Notes under the pieces: generated by a model | What the model saw: only the letters and a program-made list of their open reading frames with translations | The model's database searches: none | What the model was told of the DNA's origin: nothing | Position numbers and translations under genes: made by a program | Shown here: piece after piece, positions 45,543-55,516 of the stretch | Layout of the letters: each line of letters opens with the position of its first letter | How positions within the stretch are numbered: position 1 is the stretch's first letter | Origin: Methylacidimicrobium sp. B4 | GTDB lineage: Bacteria; Verrucomicrobiota; Verrucomicrobiia; Methylacidiphilales; Methylacidiphilaceae | Direction of reading: 5' to 3' | Length of the DNA: 64,000 bases | Assembly: GCF_017310545.1 (NCBI RefSeq) | Contig: NZ_CP066203.1 | Location: 186,001-250,000 of the forward strand

Positions 45543-46849
45543 GCCGACTCCCCGACGAAGACGGTCTGCGTTTCGACCTGATTCCATGCATATCCTCCGG
45601 GATTCCAGATCGGCTCCGTCGGCTGGGCGTTGCCTTTTCCATCGGTCGCCCGGCAGCGAAGCTCGTACACCCCCGGCCGCTGCGGGGTCCAAGGAAGCCT
45701 CCAGCCGCGGAAGGAATAGGGGCCCAGGTCCGGATCGAGACGGGCGACTCGCCAGCTCCGGCCTCCGTCAGTGGAAACCTCGACCTGCCGAATGCCCCCC
45801 GACCCGCTGAACGCAATGCCCTTCACCTCGATGGGGAGACGAGCGACCAGCTTGGACGAGCCGTCGGGCCGGACGAAAAAGGAGCGGACCGGCATCGGCA
45901 CGCTGCTGGCTGCGATGGTGGCGAGCTTCCCGGCGGCGACCTCGGCCGGGGTCACCGAGTGGCGCGGGTTGTCCGGAAGGCGGTAGGCCCCGAGCATCCA
46001 GTGGCTCTGATCGGGCTCGGAAAGCGCCTCGATCCAGCTCAAGTGCTTGACCCAGCAGGTGGAGAAGCGACCGGGCACGACCAGGCGGACGGGGAAGCCG
46101 TTGAGCATGGGCAGAGGCTCTCCATTCATCGCGTAGGCGACAATGCACTCCTCGAGGATCGGGTCTGCCGCATCGAGTGACTTGGCATAGGAGTGGGCCG
46201 GGGTTCCTTCGGCACTCCGACCGGAATCGAGCCCTTGGAAGCGGAGCGCCACAGTACCGGGCCGCAGGCCCGCCTGATGGAGGAGATCGCTGAGCCGGAC
46301 TCCGGTCCAGCGGGCATTTCCCATCCCTTCGTTGCCCCATTGGGTTCCCGGGACACGGGGCGAGAAGCGGCTTCGCGAGTTCCCCGTGCACTGATTGACG
46401 GCGACCACGGAGACCGTCTCGAAGCGGGAGAGGAGCTTCTCGAAGGAGAGCTCGAGCGGCTTGGCCACGTTGCCGCGCACCATGAGCCGCCAGTGGGAAA
46501 GATCGATCGCATTGGGGATGACATCGAGATGGTAGCGGACGAAAAAGGCGGCATTCGGTGTCAGGAGGGACTCAAAAAAGGGGCGGGGGGTTCCCAAAAC
46601 GATCGGCCGATCGCTGAACCGAATGAGCGGAAGCTTCTGGGGCACCTGGGCCATCGGCAGAGCGGCATTCCAGTGCGTATCGGGAAGGGAAAGAGCGGAG
46701 GAGCCAGTGCCGTCCTCGGCGTGGACCGCCCGCGGCAGCGGAATGGCGGTCCCGAGCAGGCCCGTCAAAATCTGGAGGGCCCTTCTCCGGGAATAGGACG
46801 GAGCGGAAGGTCCGCCCGGATGAGGAAGATCTCCCTGTTGATATGACAT
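45539..46849 (-). CDS. sorA: Molybdopterin-dependent sulfite dehydrogenase catalytic subunit, SorA-like
   Basis: Oxidises sulfite to sulfate in the periplasm. The 436-residue protein has a twin-arginine-type signal (SRRRALQILTG, about 20-30), the molybdopterin ligand Cys154 in NQCTGNSRS, substrate-site segments (PGRFSTCWVKHLSWIE, GFPVRLVVPG) and a C-terminal dimer domain (about 330-436, GWRLPWTPQRPGVYELRCRATD). ATG 46849 places the RR motif correctly; an earlier in-frame ATG (46939) adds 30 residues. The overlap with the cytochrome gene marks a SorAB-type pair. Nitrate or DMSO reductases are excluded by the fold. Confidence 0.88.
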   Translation of the reverse strand: MSYQQGDLPHPGGPSAPSYSRRRALQILTGLLGTAIPLPRAVHAEDGTGSSALSLPDTHWNAALPMAQVPQKLPLIRFSDRPIVLGTPRPFFESLLTPNAAFFVRYHLDVIPNAIDLSHWRLMVRGNVAKPLELSFEKLLSRFETVSVVAVNQCTGNSRSRFSPRVPGTQWGNEGMGNARWTGVRLSDLLHQAGLRPGTVALRFQGLDSGRSAEGTPAHSYAKSLDAADPILEECIVAYAMNGEPLPMLNGFPVRLVVPGRFSTCWVKHLSWIEALSEPDQSHWMLGAYRLPDNPRHSVTPAEVAAGKLATIAASSVPMPVRSFFVRPDGSSKLVARLPIEVKGIAFSGSGGIRQVEVSTDGGRSWRVARLDPDLGPYSFRGWRLPWTPQRPGVYELRCRATDGKGNAQPTEPIWNPGGYAWNQVETQTVFVGESA

Positions 46850-47406
46850 CTTGGCTAAGGCTAGCCGAGGCGGGTCCGGAGAGTCAAGGCGACGGATCGG
46901 AAAGCGAACGGCAGGGGAAAAGCATTCTTGCTGCGCCAAGGCACCGTTTCCGCACGCATGGATGGCGATTCAGAACGGCTCGATCGCGCTTGCGCGGCGT
47001 GTTTGAACAGTTGATTAATTCGGAACGGTTTGTGGCGAGACCCAATGCATTCCGACCCTCGAATTGACGGTGGTCAGGGCCTGGATCGCCCGCGAGTAGA
47101 CTCGATCTCAGCAGAAGCCGGAAGGAGTGGGCCTCGCCATCCGCACGCCGCCTGCCTCACTCGACGTAGCGGCGAAATGGACGCGGCCAGATCGCCCCAG
47201 AGCGCTTGGCGATTGCCATTCTTCGGAGCGTTCTGGTCGCCGTGGGAGCCGGCGGGCTTTTCTGGTCGCGGGGTTTTTCGTTTTCGAGGTCTTCGGTAAG
47301 CTCTTCTTTCACCGAGTCTTCAGAAAAGCAGATTGCATGCCAGCGGAGCCGAGTTTTCCTCCGCTCCGATGCGGAGAGGTGAGGGCCTTCGGGGAGCAGG
47401 TTCTGC
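46850..47406. other. 557-bp intergenic region without a supported gene
   Basis: Both strands carry short open frames, but none shows a recognisable protein, codon bias or an RBS. One short stretch (about 47205-47270, plus) would encode a hydrophobic segment AILRSVLVAVGAGGLF after a TTG, too weak to call. No hairpin, riboswitch or repeat was seen. It probably holds the promoter of the SorAB pair. Confidence 0.5.
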
Positions 47407-47955
47407 CTATCTTCCGAGCTCCATCATGACGACGACCGTTTCCCCCGCCCGTCGCTGCCACCGGATGTTCCAAGGACCGGGACGCTCGAGCCGGTTGCGA
47501 CGGAAAAACTCCCAGAGGAAAAGCCCATGGGGAGCCAGTCGCGGGGCGACCAAGGAGAGCAGCGGATGGTCGTCGATGAGGATCTCCCGCTTCTCGTAGG
47601 GCGGAGAGGCGAAGACAAGGTCATAGCGATGGGGGTCCCTCGAGAGAAAGCGAAGCGCATCCACTTCGATCACCCGCCCCGAGAAGCCGGTCTTGGCGAG
47701 GTTGTTCCGGATCGCCCGGCAGCACGCGGCGGCCAAGTCGACGAAGGTCGCTTCGCTTGCGCCTCGGCTCAAGGATTCGATGCCGAGCGAGCCCGTGCCG
47801 GCGTAGAGGTCGAGCACCCGCTTGCCGATGATCCACTCCCCGAGCGAGGAGAAGATCGCCCCCTTCACGCGATCGAGCGCCGGTCGGATTTCGACACCCC
47901 GGGGAACATCGAGGCGAAGACCGCCGGCGGTGCCGGAGATCACCCGCAGCGCCAT
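47407..47955 (-). CDS. rsmD: 16S rRNA (guanine(966)-N2)-methyltransferase
   Basis: Methylates G966 of 16S rRNA. The 182-residue enzyme has the N-terminal RVISGTAGGLRLDVP, SAM motif I VLDLYAGTGSLGIESLSRG and catalytic SPPY motif (FASPPYEKREIL). This is full length for RsmD. It starts 28 bp after the AsmA-like gene's stop on the same strand and is likely cotranscribed with it. Confidence 0.93.
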   Translation of the reverse strand: MALRVISGTAGGLRLDVPRGVEIRPALDRVKGAIFSSLGEWIIGKRVLDLYAGTGSLGIESLSRGASEATFVDLAAACCRAIRNNLAKTGFSGRVIEVDALRFLSRDPHRYDLVFASPPYEKREILIDDHPLLSLVAPRLAPHGLFLWEFFRRNRLERPGPWNIRWQRRAGETVVVMMELGR

Positions 47956-47983
47956 GGAAGGAACTCCTCTCCCGCTCCGGGAC

Positions 47984-49327
47984 TCATGGAACGACGATCG
48001 GGGGGAAACGGCCTGGATCGTTCGATCGGAGCGCCAAGTTTTCCAGCAGGTGCGCTTCCGGATTCTGAATCGTTCCCTTCATGGTGAGGATGATCGCCTG
48101 CGAGCGGTCCTGCAAAAAGCGAAGCTGGCGCGCGATCAACTCCGGAAGCCGATGCAGGAGGGAGTCTTGCAGATGGACACGGAGAACGAGTCGCAAGGAG
48201 GAGTCGAAAGCCACCGAGCCCTCTCCCGAAAGGGAGAAGCTCGGGGAGCGGAAGAGGAGGTTGGAGAAGGTCACAGCCCCCTCTTGAATGCGGAACTGCC
48301 CGCTGCATTCGGAGAAGACGGGCTGGGCGAGGCTGCTTTCCCGAAAGGTCGTCGCCAGGGCCGAAAAAAGGGAGATGTTCTCGACGTGCCCGTCCCTCAC
48401 GCAGAACGATCCTCGTCCGGCAAAGGTTTTCGGAGAGAGCGGCTGACCGCGGGAATCGAGCTCGACGGAGAGTCGGCCCTGGGCGGACTGCTCGTTGTAC
48501 CGGAGCGCTGCCAGGAATTCCCGGAGGTTGAGATCGGCCCCTTTGAGGTGAAATCCGAAGTCTCCCGCAGGGGAATCCGAAGGAAGCTGCGTCAGGGAGG
48601 TTTCGATGCGCCCCCCGAGGGAGGCCGCTTGGAGCCGGGAAAGGATCAGACGCGAAGCATCGATCGAATACTGTGCCAGGAGTTGACTGCAGGAAAAGCG
48701 TCCGAGAACCCGCATCCATCCAGCGGTGACAGTTCCCTTTCCGGAGACCAAGCCCCTCTTTTCCTGGAGCGGACCGTTGGTGAACATCTGCCCGATCTCC
48801 ACGAGAGGGGATCGATCCGGGAGAAGGAGAACCGCGCTCCCGTTGGCGATATCGAGCGAGCCCACGCGCCAGGGAACGAGCCGGGCACGCGAGAGAATCA
48901 GCGGAGAGCCCGGCCTGGTCGGATCCTCGTCGATCAGCGGAAGCAAAAGCCGGCCTTCCTTGTCCAGCTGGAAGGAGAAGGTCGGCGCTTCCAGCCGGGC
49001 GCGGCGAAGATAAAACCCCTTGGTGAGAAGGCTAGGAAGAGAATACTCGAAGCGCGCCTCTTTGGCGGCGATGACTGCGGGGGCGATCTCACTTGCCGGA
49101 TTGTCGATTCGAAGATCGTGCAGCGTAATTTCGGCGGGCGCCTTCCACCCCGCCGAAGAGAACCGCACAGAGCTGCCCAGCGCCTCTCCCAGAGCCCATT
49201 CCAAATAGGCGGCGGCCCGGCGGCCCGATACCCACTGCTTGAGGGCCTCCTCCGCCAGGAAAAAAAAGACGATTGCGGCCAAGACGAGGCCGATCGCAAA
49301 CTCTCCGAGATGTCGCAACAGGCGCAC
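47984..49327 (-). CDS. AsmA-like envelope protein
   Basis: A 447-residue protein with one N-terminal transmembrane helix (about 8-25, GEFAIGLVLAAIVFFFLAEEA) and a long periplasmic part of alternating beta strands (for example ITLHDLRIDNPAS, DFGFHLKGADLNLREF). It ends in a region like those of AsmA/TamB-type proteins, which bridge the periplasm and influence outer-membrane lipid or protein assembly. Specific function unknown. It diverges from the lipid kinase gene 41 bp away. Confidence 0.7.
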   Translation of the reverse strand: MRLLRHLGEFAIGLVLAAIVFFFLAEEALKQWVSGRRAAAYLEWALGEALGSSVRFSSAGWKAPAEITLHDLRIDNPASEIAPAVIAAKEARFEYSLPSLLTKGFYLRRARLEAPTFSFQLDKEGRLLLPLIDEDPTRPGSPLILSRARLVPWRVGSLDIANGSAVLLLPDRSPLVEIGQMFTNGPLQEKRGLVSGKGTVTAGWMRVLGRFSCSQLLAQYSIDASRLILSRLQAASLGGRIETSLTQLPSDSPAGDFGFHLKGADLNLREFLAALRYNEQSAQGRLSVELDSRGQPLSPKTFAGRGSFCVRDGHVENISLFSALATTFRESSLAQPVFSECSGQFRIQEGAVTFSNLLFRSPSFSLSGEGSVAFDSSLRLVLRVHLQDSLLHRLPELIARQLRFLQDRSQAIILTMKGTIQNPEAHLLENLALRSNDPGRFPPIVVP

Positions 49328-49368
49328 CGCTCGTAATTAGGCAAGACTTCGTAAGGATTTTCCAGCAA

Positions 49369-50226
49369 ATGAATCGCGTCTGTATCATTTTTAATCCAGC
49401 GGCACGCGGAGAGAAGGCCCGGAGGATCTTGGACCGGCTTCGCAGGGCGGCCGGGGACGCTGTGATCCGCGTCACCCAGTTTCCCGGAGACGCGGAAGCG
49501 CAGACGGAGCGGGCTCTGGATCAGGGGTATCGGACCGTGGTAGCCGCTGGGGGAGACGGGACCGTGAACGAAGTCGTCAATGGCCTCAACGGGACACCGG
49601 CGACTCTGGGGATCCTGCCGCTTGGCACGATCAATGTCTTTGCCATGGAGCTGGGCATCCCCGTCCATCTCGAGAGCGCGTGGGAAATCATCCAAGGAGG
49701 AAAGACCCGGAAGGTCGACCTCCCCCGTGTCGGGGAGCAACGCTTCGTGCAGCTGGCGGGTGTGGGCCTGGATGCCGAGATCCTCGCCCGGACCAGCTGG
49801 TGGACCCGGAAGACCTTCGGTCCGCTCAGCTACTTGCTTGCCGCGGTGGACATTGTCGGACGCTCCGCCCCGCCGCTGACGGTGACAATCGATGAGAAGG
49901 AGGAGCAACAAGGACGCTTCCTGCTGGTCGGAAACGGGCGCTTTTACGGTGGCCGCTTTGCCGTCTTTCCCGATGCCAGGCTGGACGACGGCCTCCTCGA
50001 CGGCTGCCTCTTCGCGGAGCTCAATGCGGTCGCCGTCGCCCGTTATGTGCAAGGTGTGCTTTCCCGCCGCCATACGCGCTTTTCCGATGTCTTCTATTTC
50101 CAGGCAAGGACCCTGACCGTCCAATCCGATCGCCCCGTACCCGTGGAAGTCGATGGAGAGCTCTATGGCCACACTCCCTGCTCCTTCTCGATCGCTCCGG
50201 CCGAGCTGGAAGTCATCGTCCCATGA
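49369..50226 (+). CDS. Diacylglycerol kinase-family lipid kinase
   Basis: A 285-residue cytosolic kinase with the DAGK catalytic signature AAGGDGTVNEVVNGL, preceded by IIFNPAARGEKARR and followed by LPLGTINVFAMELG (the phosphate/metal region). Members (YegS, DgkB) phosphorylate diacylglycerol or related lipids with ATP; substrate unknown here. The ATG at 49369 has AAGGA about 12 nt upstream, at a long but usable spacing. The stop overlaps a weak candidate frame downstream, which is not called. Confidence 0.9.
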   Translation: MNRVCIIFNPAARGEKARRILDRLRRAAGDAVIRVTQFPGDAEAQTERALDQGYRTVVAAGGDGTVNEVVNGLNGTPATLGILPLGTINVFAMELGIPVHLESAWEIIQGGKTRKVDLPRVGEQRFVQLAGVGLDAEILARTSWWTRKTFGPLSYLLAAVDIVGRSAPPLTVTIDEKEEQQGRFLLVGNGRFYGGRFAVFPDARLDDGLLDGCLFAELNAVAVARYVQGVLSRRHTRFSDVFYFQARTLTVQSDRPVPVEVDGELYGHTPCSFSIAPAELEVIVP

Positions 50227-50591
50227 ACCTGAGGGGAGAAGCTCTGGCAGGACGTATCCCTTGCTGGTGGCTTCGCCGGACCCTCACCGCGCGCACTTCC
50301 CCTTCCTTTTCAAGGAGCGAAGCGGAAACCACCGCGAGAGCGCATGAGGGGAATCGAGCGCTCTGGTCTTCCTCCGTTCAGGGGCGCCCCGGGCAGGATC
50401 GACCACGGGGATTGCTTCGGCGCACCTTTCCGTTTTGGACCCGGACGCGCCCGAAGATTCGCGTTGCCTTGGAGGGAAGCGGGCTCAGGGGCTCAAAAAA
50501 AGCTGCCGAAAGCTCGTGAAAAGGGCTTGTCAGAATAGCCCCGCTTCGCAATAGTTGATGCCTTTCACTCGGTTTGGTAACGAGATAAGCG
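50227..50591. other. 365-bp intergenic region before the ribosomal cluster
   Basis: An ATGA overlap at 50223 opens a 98-codon frame on the plus strand; its composition and lack of family character do not support calling it. No L4/S10-type leader structure was recognised. The rpsL promoter presumably lies near the right end. Confidence 0.45.
50527..50555 (+). promoter_or_regulatory. Possible rpsL promoter
   Basis: TTGTCA (50527-50532), 17 bp, then AATAGT (50550-50555), 36 bp before the rpsL ATG. The -35 is good, the -10 is poor. Confidence 0.35.
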
Positions 50592-51014
50592 ATGCCGACG
50601 ATCAATCAGTTGGTCCGAAAAGGACGAGAAGAGCTGCTGCGAAAAACCAAGGCTCCCGCCTTGGATTGTTGCCCGCAGCGCCGGGGAGTATGCATTCAGG
50701 TGATGACGCGGACCCCGAAGAAGCCGAATTCCGCTTTGCGCAAGGTTGCCAAGGTTCGGCTCACGAACGGGAAAGAGGTGATCGCGTACATTCCGGGAGA
50801 AGGACATTCTCTCCAGGAGCATTCGATCGTGTTGATCCGAGGCGGCCGGGTAAAGGACTTGCCGGGCGTGCGGTATCATATCGTTCGCGGCATTCTTGAT
50901 GCGGCAGGAGCGGTGGGACCCAGCAATACCAACAAGCTGAATCGAAACGTCTCCCGGAGTAAGTATGGGGTCAAGCGGCCGAAGGAAGGGGCCGCCAAGC
51001 CTGCCAAGAAGTAG
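50592..51014 (+). CDS. rpsL: 30S ribosomal protein S12
   Basis: Decoding-site protein of the small subunit. The N-terminus [13 protein letters not shown], the decoding-loop region [12 protein letters not shown] and [16 protein letters not shown] are canonical. At 140 residues it is about 15 longer than E. coli S12 because of a basic tail ([13 protein letters not shown]). It heads the str cluster. Confidence 0.98.
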   Translation: MPTINQLVRKGREELLRKTKAPALDCCPQRRGVCIQVMTRTPKKPNSALRKVAKVRLTNGKEVIAYIPGEGHSLQEHSIVLIRGGRVKDLPGVRYHIVRGILDAAGAVGPSNTNKLNRNVSRSKYGVKRPKEGAAKPAKK

Positions 51015-51031
51015 CGGCAAAGGGCAAGGGT

Positions 51032-51496
51032 ATGCGAAGAAGAAGAGCGGAAAAGCGGCGGACTCCGCCGGATCCGAAGTATGGATCGGTTCTCGTGCAG
51101 CGGTTGATCAGCGTAATCCTCTCCCGCGGCAAGAAGGCGCGGGCCGAGCAGATCGTCTACGGAGCGATCGAGGGAACGGAGCCCAAGGCCGGCGACCCGG
51201 TGGAGACGTTGCAGAAAGCGATCGAAAACGTGAAGCCCCGCCTCGAAGTCAAGTCCCGGCGCGTGGGCGGAGCGACCTACCAGGTGCCGGTGGAGGTTTC
51301 TCCGGATCGCCAGGTTTCTCTGGCTCTTCGCTGGATTTTGCGAGCCGCCCGCTCCCGAAAGGGGGTTCCGATGAAGGTTGCGCTCCAGAACGAACTGCGG
51401 GACGCGGCGACTGGCCAGGGCTCGGCAGTAAGGAAGAGGGACGAGGTGCATAAGATGGCGCAGGCGAACCGCGCCTTTGCTCATTTGCGGTATTAG
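51032..51496 (+). CDS. rpsG: 30S ribosomal protein S7
   Basis: 16S rRNA head-domain organiser and, in E. coli, the str-operon translational repressor. The 154-residue product reads MRRRRAEKRRTPPDPKYGS, then VETLQKAIENVKPRLEVKSRRVGGATYQVP, and ends with NRAFAHLRY. It begins 17 bp after rpsL. The 147 bp to fusA has no gene. Confidence 0.97.
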   Translation: MRRRRAEKRRTPPDPKYGSVLVQRLISVILSRGKKARAEQIVYGAIEGTEPKAGDPVETLQKAIENVKPRLEVKSRRVGGATYQVPVEVSPDRQVSLALRWILRAARSRKGVPMKVALQNELRDAATGQGSAVRKRDEVHKMAQANRAFAHLRY

Positions 51497-51643
51497 AGAT
51501 TTTTCGGTAAATAGTAAGAGCGCGAGGCTGTGACCGACGGTCGTGTTACGGCTTGTCGGGAGTAGACGAGGAGTCCGGCCGTTTTTCAGGACGGGCTTCT
51601 GCGGTGGCGATCAGACCGATTAACGGATAAGGAAGTTTTATCT

Positions 51644-53812
51644 ATGGCGACAACGACGTCCCCGGGCGCTTCGGCGGCCCGCAACTCTTCCCATCGACCG
51701 TACACCTTGGAGAGGACCCGAAACATCGGAATCGCCGCTCACATCGATGCGGGGAAGACGACGCTGACCGAGCGGATTCTCTTTTACACCGGCACGATCC
51801 ACAAGATGGGAGAGGTGCACGAGGGCACCACCGTAACCGACTGGATGGAGCAGGAGCGGGAACGGGGGATTACGATCACCTCTGCGGCCACGACCTGCTT
51901 CTGGCCGGTCCGGAAAGAGGAGGGGATCGTCAAGTTGTTCCCGGGGGAGAAGTTTCGGATCAACATCATCGACACCCCGGGCCATGTCGATTTTACGGCT
52001 GAGGTCGAGCGCTCTCTCCGAGTCCTCGACGGTGTGATTGCGGTCTTTTGCGGGGTCGCCGGCGTGCAGCCGCAATCGGAGACCGTCTGGCGGCAGGCGA
52101 CGCGGTACCGCGTTCCCCGGATCGCCTTCATCAACAAGATGGACCGGGTCGGGGCCGACTTCGACAATGCGGTGCACGAGATCCGGGAGAAGCTGGGGGC
52201 TAACGCATGGCCGATCCTGCTTCCGCTAGGCAAGGAAGACAAATTTCAGGGCCAGGTCGATGTGATCAATCGACGGGCGGTCGTCTACTCGGATAGCGAC
52301 CGGCTGGGTTCGACCTACGAGGTCCTCGAGATCCCGGAGGAGTACCGGGAAGCGGCCGAGGCGGCGCGACGGAATTTGATCGAGGCTCTTGCCGATAAGG
52401 ACGAGGAGATGGCCGAGATCTTCCTCGCGGAAAGGGAGCCCACTGTCGAGCAGATCAAGCAGGCGATCCGGCGCACGGTCATCGCCAATGAATTTGTCCC
52501 GGTCATTGCGGGCTCGGCCTTCCGCAACAAGGGAGTGCAATTTCTCGTCGATGCGGTGATCGATTACTTGCCCAGCCCGGTCGACATCGAGGCTGCCAAG
52601 GGCCAGCATCCAGTCACTGGAGAGGAAATCATCGTCGAGCCGCACGACGGCTCTCCATTCTGCTCCCTGGCGTTCAAGCTCTGGTCCGATCCCTTTGTAG
52701 GCAAGCTGGTCTTCTTCCGGGTCTATGCCGGAACGCTGCAAAAGGGGATGACCGTCTACAACCCCCGCACCCGCAAGCGCGAAAGAATCAGCCGGATCGT
52801 GCAGGTGCAGGCCGACGAGCGCAAGGATATCCAAGAGGTGCACTCGGGGGACATCGCGGCGCTGGTCGGCATTCGGGACGTGGCGACCGGGGACACTCTC
52901 GTGGCCGAGGACTTTGAGGTGATCCTCGAGCCACCGATCTTTCCGGAACCCGTCATCTCGATGGCGGTCGAGCCCAAGACCAAGGCGGATCGCGAGAAGA
53001 TGAGCCTGGCTCTCCAGCGCCTCATGGAGGAAGATCCGACATTCCGCGTCAGCACCAATGAGGAGACGGGCCAGACGATCATCGCTGGAATGGGCGAGCT
53101 CCACCTGGAAATCATTGGCGACCGGCTCCGCCGGGAGTTCGGAGTCGGCACGAATGCTGGCGCCCCGCAGATCGCCTACCGGGAAACCATCACTCGCGCG
53201 GCGGAGGGAGAGGGTAAGCTGATCAAGCAGAGCGGCGGACGGGGCCAATATGGGCACGTCATCCTGGAAATCCTCCCCCTGGAGCGGGGCAAGGGAACCG
53301 AGGTCGCGAGCAAGGTGGTCGGAGGAAACATTCCCAAGGAATATATTCCGGCCTGCTTCAAAGGGGTCCAGGAAGCCCTCACCGCCGGCATCATCCATGG
53401 CAGCCCCGTGATCGATGTCGAGATCCATATTCTCGACGGGAGCTACCACGAGGTCGATTCGAACGAGCTCGCCTTCAAGATGGCCGCCATCTTCGCGATG
53501 AAGGACGCGATCAAGAAGGCGAACCCGATCCTCCTGGAGCCGATCATGAAGGTCGAGGTCTCCACGCCCGACGAGTATCAGGGCGACATCCTGGCCGACC
53601 TGACGCGCCGCCGTGGAAAGATCCTTAATGTGGACACCAAGGGGAAGACCGCGAACGTGCGCGCAGAGGTGCCTCTGGCCGAAATGTTCGGGTATGTGAA
53701 TGATATTCGCTCGATGTCCAAGGGGCGGGCTGCCTATTCGATGGAGCCTTCCCACTTCGAGCAGGTGCCGGCGCAAATCGTCGCTCAGATTGTGGAACAG
53801 AAGCGGAAGTAG
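51644..53812 (+). CDS. fusA: Translation elongation factor G
   Basis: The ribosomal translocase GTPase. The 722-residue protein shows [27 protein letters not shown] and NKMD for GTP binding and the domain-IV motif RGQYGHV with a YEF-like C-terminal region. RBS AAGGAAG lies upstream. No tuf gene follows, unlike E. coli; rpsJ comes next after 14 bp. Confidence 0.98.
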   Translation: MATTTSPGASAARNSSHRPYTLERTRNIGIAAHIDAGKTTLTERILFYTGTIHKMGEVHEGTTVTDWMEQERERGITITSAATTCFWPVRKEEGIVKLFPGEKFRINIIDTPGHVDFTAEVERSLRVLDGVIAVFCGVAGVQPQSETVWRQATRYRVPRIAFINKMDRVGADFDNAVHEIREKLGANAWPILLPLGKEDKFQGQVDVINRRAVVYSDSDRLGSTYEVLEIPEEYREAAEAARRNLIEALADKDEEMAEIFLAEREPTVEQIKQAIRRTVIANEFVPVIAGSAFRNKGVQFLVDAVIDYLPSPVDIEAAKGQHPVTGEEIIVEPHDGSPFCSLAFKLWSDPFVGKLVFFRVYAGTLQKGMTVYNPRTRKRERISRIVQVQADERKDIQEVHSGDIAALVGIRDVATGDTLVAEDFEVILEPPIFPEPVISMAVEPKTKADREKMSLALQRLMEEDPTFRVSTNEETGQTIIAGMGELHLEIIGDRLRREFGVGTNAGAPQIAYRETITRAAEGEGKLIKQSGGRGQYGHVILEILPLERGKGTEVASKVVGGNIPKEYIPACFKGVQEALTAGIIHGSPVIDVEIHILDGSYHEVDSNELAFKMAAIFAMKDAIKKANPILLEPIMKVEVSTPDEYQGDILADLTRRRGKILNVDTKGKTANVRAEVPLAEMFGYVNDIRSMSKGRAAYSMEPSHFEQVPAQIVAQIVEQKRK

Positions 53813-53826
53813 GACTACGGAACGGT

Positions 53827-54135
53827 ATGGCAGCGAGCAAAATTCGCATTCGTTTGAAATCCTTTGATTATCGGCTCCTGGATCGAGCGGCCTCAGAGAT
53901 CTCGGAGACGGCGCGCCGCACCGGTTCCGCGGTCTCCGGACCGATTCCTCTGCCGACGAGGATTGAGCGCCTCACGGTGAACCGCTCGCCCCACGTGGAC
54001 AAGAAGAGCATGGACCAGTTCGAGCTCCGGACGCACAAGCGCCTCGTGGAAATCATGGAGCCGACGGCGAAAACCGTCGACGAGCTCAAGAAGCTCAACC
54101 TGCCTGCGGGCGTGGACATCACGATCCGCATCTGA
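53827..54135 (+). CDS. rpsJ: 30S ribosomal protein S10
   Basis: Small-subunit protein, also the NusE antitermination factor. The 102-residue product has the canonical [17 protein letters not shown] and [22 protein letters not shown]. It starts the S10 cluster, directly after fusA. Confidence 0.98.
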   Translation: MAASKIRIRLKSFDYRLLDRAASEISETARRTGSAVSGPIPLPTRIERLTVNRSPHVDKKSMDQFELRTHKRLVEIMEPTAKTVDELKKLNLPAGVDITIRI

Positions 54136-54172
54136 ACCGGATGGGTTTTCGACGGAAAAGGAGATGAGCAAG

Positions 54173-54868
54173 ATGAGCATGGGGTTGCTGGGCAGGAAGC
54201 TGGGGATGACCCAGGTGTACGACGACAACGGGAACCTGGTTCCCGTGACCGTGGTCGGCGCGGAGCCCAACGTCGTCGTTCGCTTTCAGGAACATGCAAG
54301 CGGGAAGAAGAGCGTCCAGATGGGCTTCGAGACCGTCCGGGAGAAGAGCCTTTCCAAGCCCGTGCGCGGGCATTTCGCGAAGGCAGGAGTCGCCCCGAGG
54401 CGTTTTTTGCGGGAGTTCTCGATCGGCGCATCCGAGGAGTGGAAGCCCGGCCAGGAAGTGGGAGTCACCCTGTTTCACCCCGGACAGCGGGTCGACGTCA
54501 TCGGGGTCAGCAAGGGCAAGGGGTTTCAAGGAGTGATGAAGAAGCACAACTTCTCCGGCCAAGGGGCTGCGCACGGCTCGAAGATGCACCGGCGCAACGG
54601 CGCGGTCGGTTGCCGTTCCACCCCGGGGCGCATCTTCCGGAACCAGGGCATGCCGGGCCATCTGGGCCATGCGAGGGCGACTGTTCAGGATCTGGCGGTA
54701 GTCGCGGTGCGCGCGGAGGACCGGGCCCTGCTCATTCGGGGCAGTGTTCCCGGAGCGCGCGGGGGGTTAGTGCTCGTCCGGACTGCGATCAAGGGGCAGC
54801 CGAAGCCGCAGGCAAAGCCGCAACCGAAGGGCGGAAAACCGGCGGCTGGAAAACCGGGCAAGAAGTAG
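54173..54868 (+). CDS. rplC: 50S ribosomal protein L3
   Basis: Peptidyl-transferase-centre protein with LLGRKLGMTQVY and the GAAHGSKMHRRNGAVG loop. The ATG at 54173 is chosen because AAGGAG is 9 nt away; the ATG at 54164 abuts the same RBS (spacing 0) and 54179 is also in frame. A Lys/Pro/Gly tail (KGQPKPQAKPQPKGGK) extends past the usual end. Confidence 0.95.
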   Translation: MSMGLLGRKLGMTQVYDDNGNLVPVTVVGAEPNVVVRFQEHASGKKSVQMGFETVREKSLSKPVRGHFAKAGVAPRRFLREFSIGASEEWKPGQEVGVTLFHPGQRVDVIGVSKGKGFQGVMKKHNFSGQGAAHGSKMHRRNGAVGCRSTPGRIFRNQGMPGHLGHARATVQDLAVVAVRAEDRALLIRGSVPGARGGLVLVRTAIKGQPKPQAKPQPKGGKPAAGKPGKK

Positions 54869-54892
54869 GAGCGCACAAGCGAGGGATCCACG

Positions 54893-55516
54893 ATGAAGGT
54901 TTTGACCGCCGAAGGGGCAGCGCAGCAGCTCAAGACGCCTCTTCTTGTGAATGGACGAGGAAGCCAAGCGCTTCATGACGCCGTCGTTGCCTACCGCGCG
55001 AATCGACGCAGCGGGACCCGCGCGACCAAGACCAAGGGCACGGTCCGCGGCTCCGGGAAAAAACCGTGGGCTCAGAAGGGGACAGGCCGGGCTCGGGCGG
55101 GCTATGCCTCGTCTCCGATCTGGCGCGGAGGCGGGGTCGTCTTTGGACCTCAACCGAGAGACTTCTCTAAGAAGCTGCCCAAGAAGGTGAAGCGGCTCGC
55201 CCTGCGGAAGGCATTGAGCGGACGAATCGTCGAAGGAGCTGTTCTTGTCTCGGAGACCATCGATCTGCCACAGCCCAAGACGAAGGAGCTGGTGCGCCGG
55301 CTCGACTCCTGGGACCGGAAGGAGACCCTTCTGGTCGTCGTCGAAGGGCACGAGTCACCGGTGTGGCTCGCCGCGCGGAATCACCCGCTGATCGCCGTCG
55401 TCACCGCCGCCGAGGTCAACGCCGAGGACCTCCTCTGGCCGGATCGGATCGTGCTGGAGGAGCCGACGCTCCCGATCCTTGATCAGCGGTTGGCCGTGGG
55501 AGGGAAGCAGTCGTGA
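54893..55516 (+). CDS. rplD: 50S ribosomal protein L4
   Basis: Exit-tunnel protein, repressor of the S10 operon in E. coli. The 207-residue product has GTRATKTKGTVRGSGKKPWAQKG and AYRANRRSGT for the tunnel-lining loop, then RLALRKALSGRI. It overlaps rplW by 4 bp. Confidence 0.97.
   Translation: MKVLTAEGAAQQLKTPLLVNGRGSQALHDAVVAYRANRRSGTRATKTKGTVRGSGKKPWAQKGTGRARAGYASSPIWRGGGVVFGPQPRDFSKKLPKKVKRLALRKALSGRIVEGAVLVSETIDLPQPKTKELVRRLDSWDRKETLLVVVEGHESPVWLAARNHPLIAVVTAAEVNAEDLLWPDRIVLEEPTLPILDQRLAVGGKQS

Noticed and set aside
46843-47429. Short plus-strand frames between sorA and rsmD
   Set aside because: No homology, no RBS and no codon bias; a single hydrophobic segment after a TTG is not enough.
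50223-50519. 98-codon frame overlapping the lipid kinase stop by ATGA
   Set aside because: No RBS independent of the overlap, no family, and Arg/Ser/Pro-rich composition; kept only as intergenic comment.
52226-53776. 516-codon open frame on the minus strand
   Set aside because: It is antisense to fusA and shows no recognisable protein.
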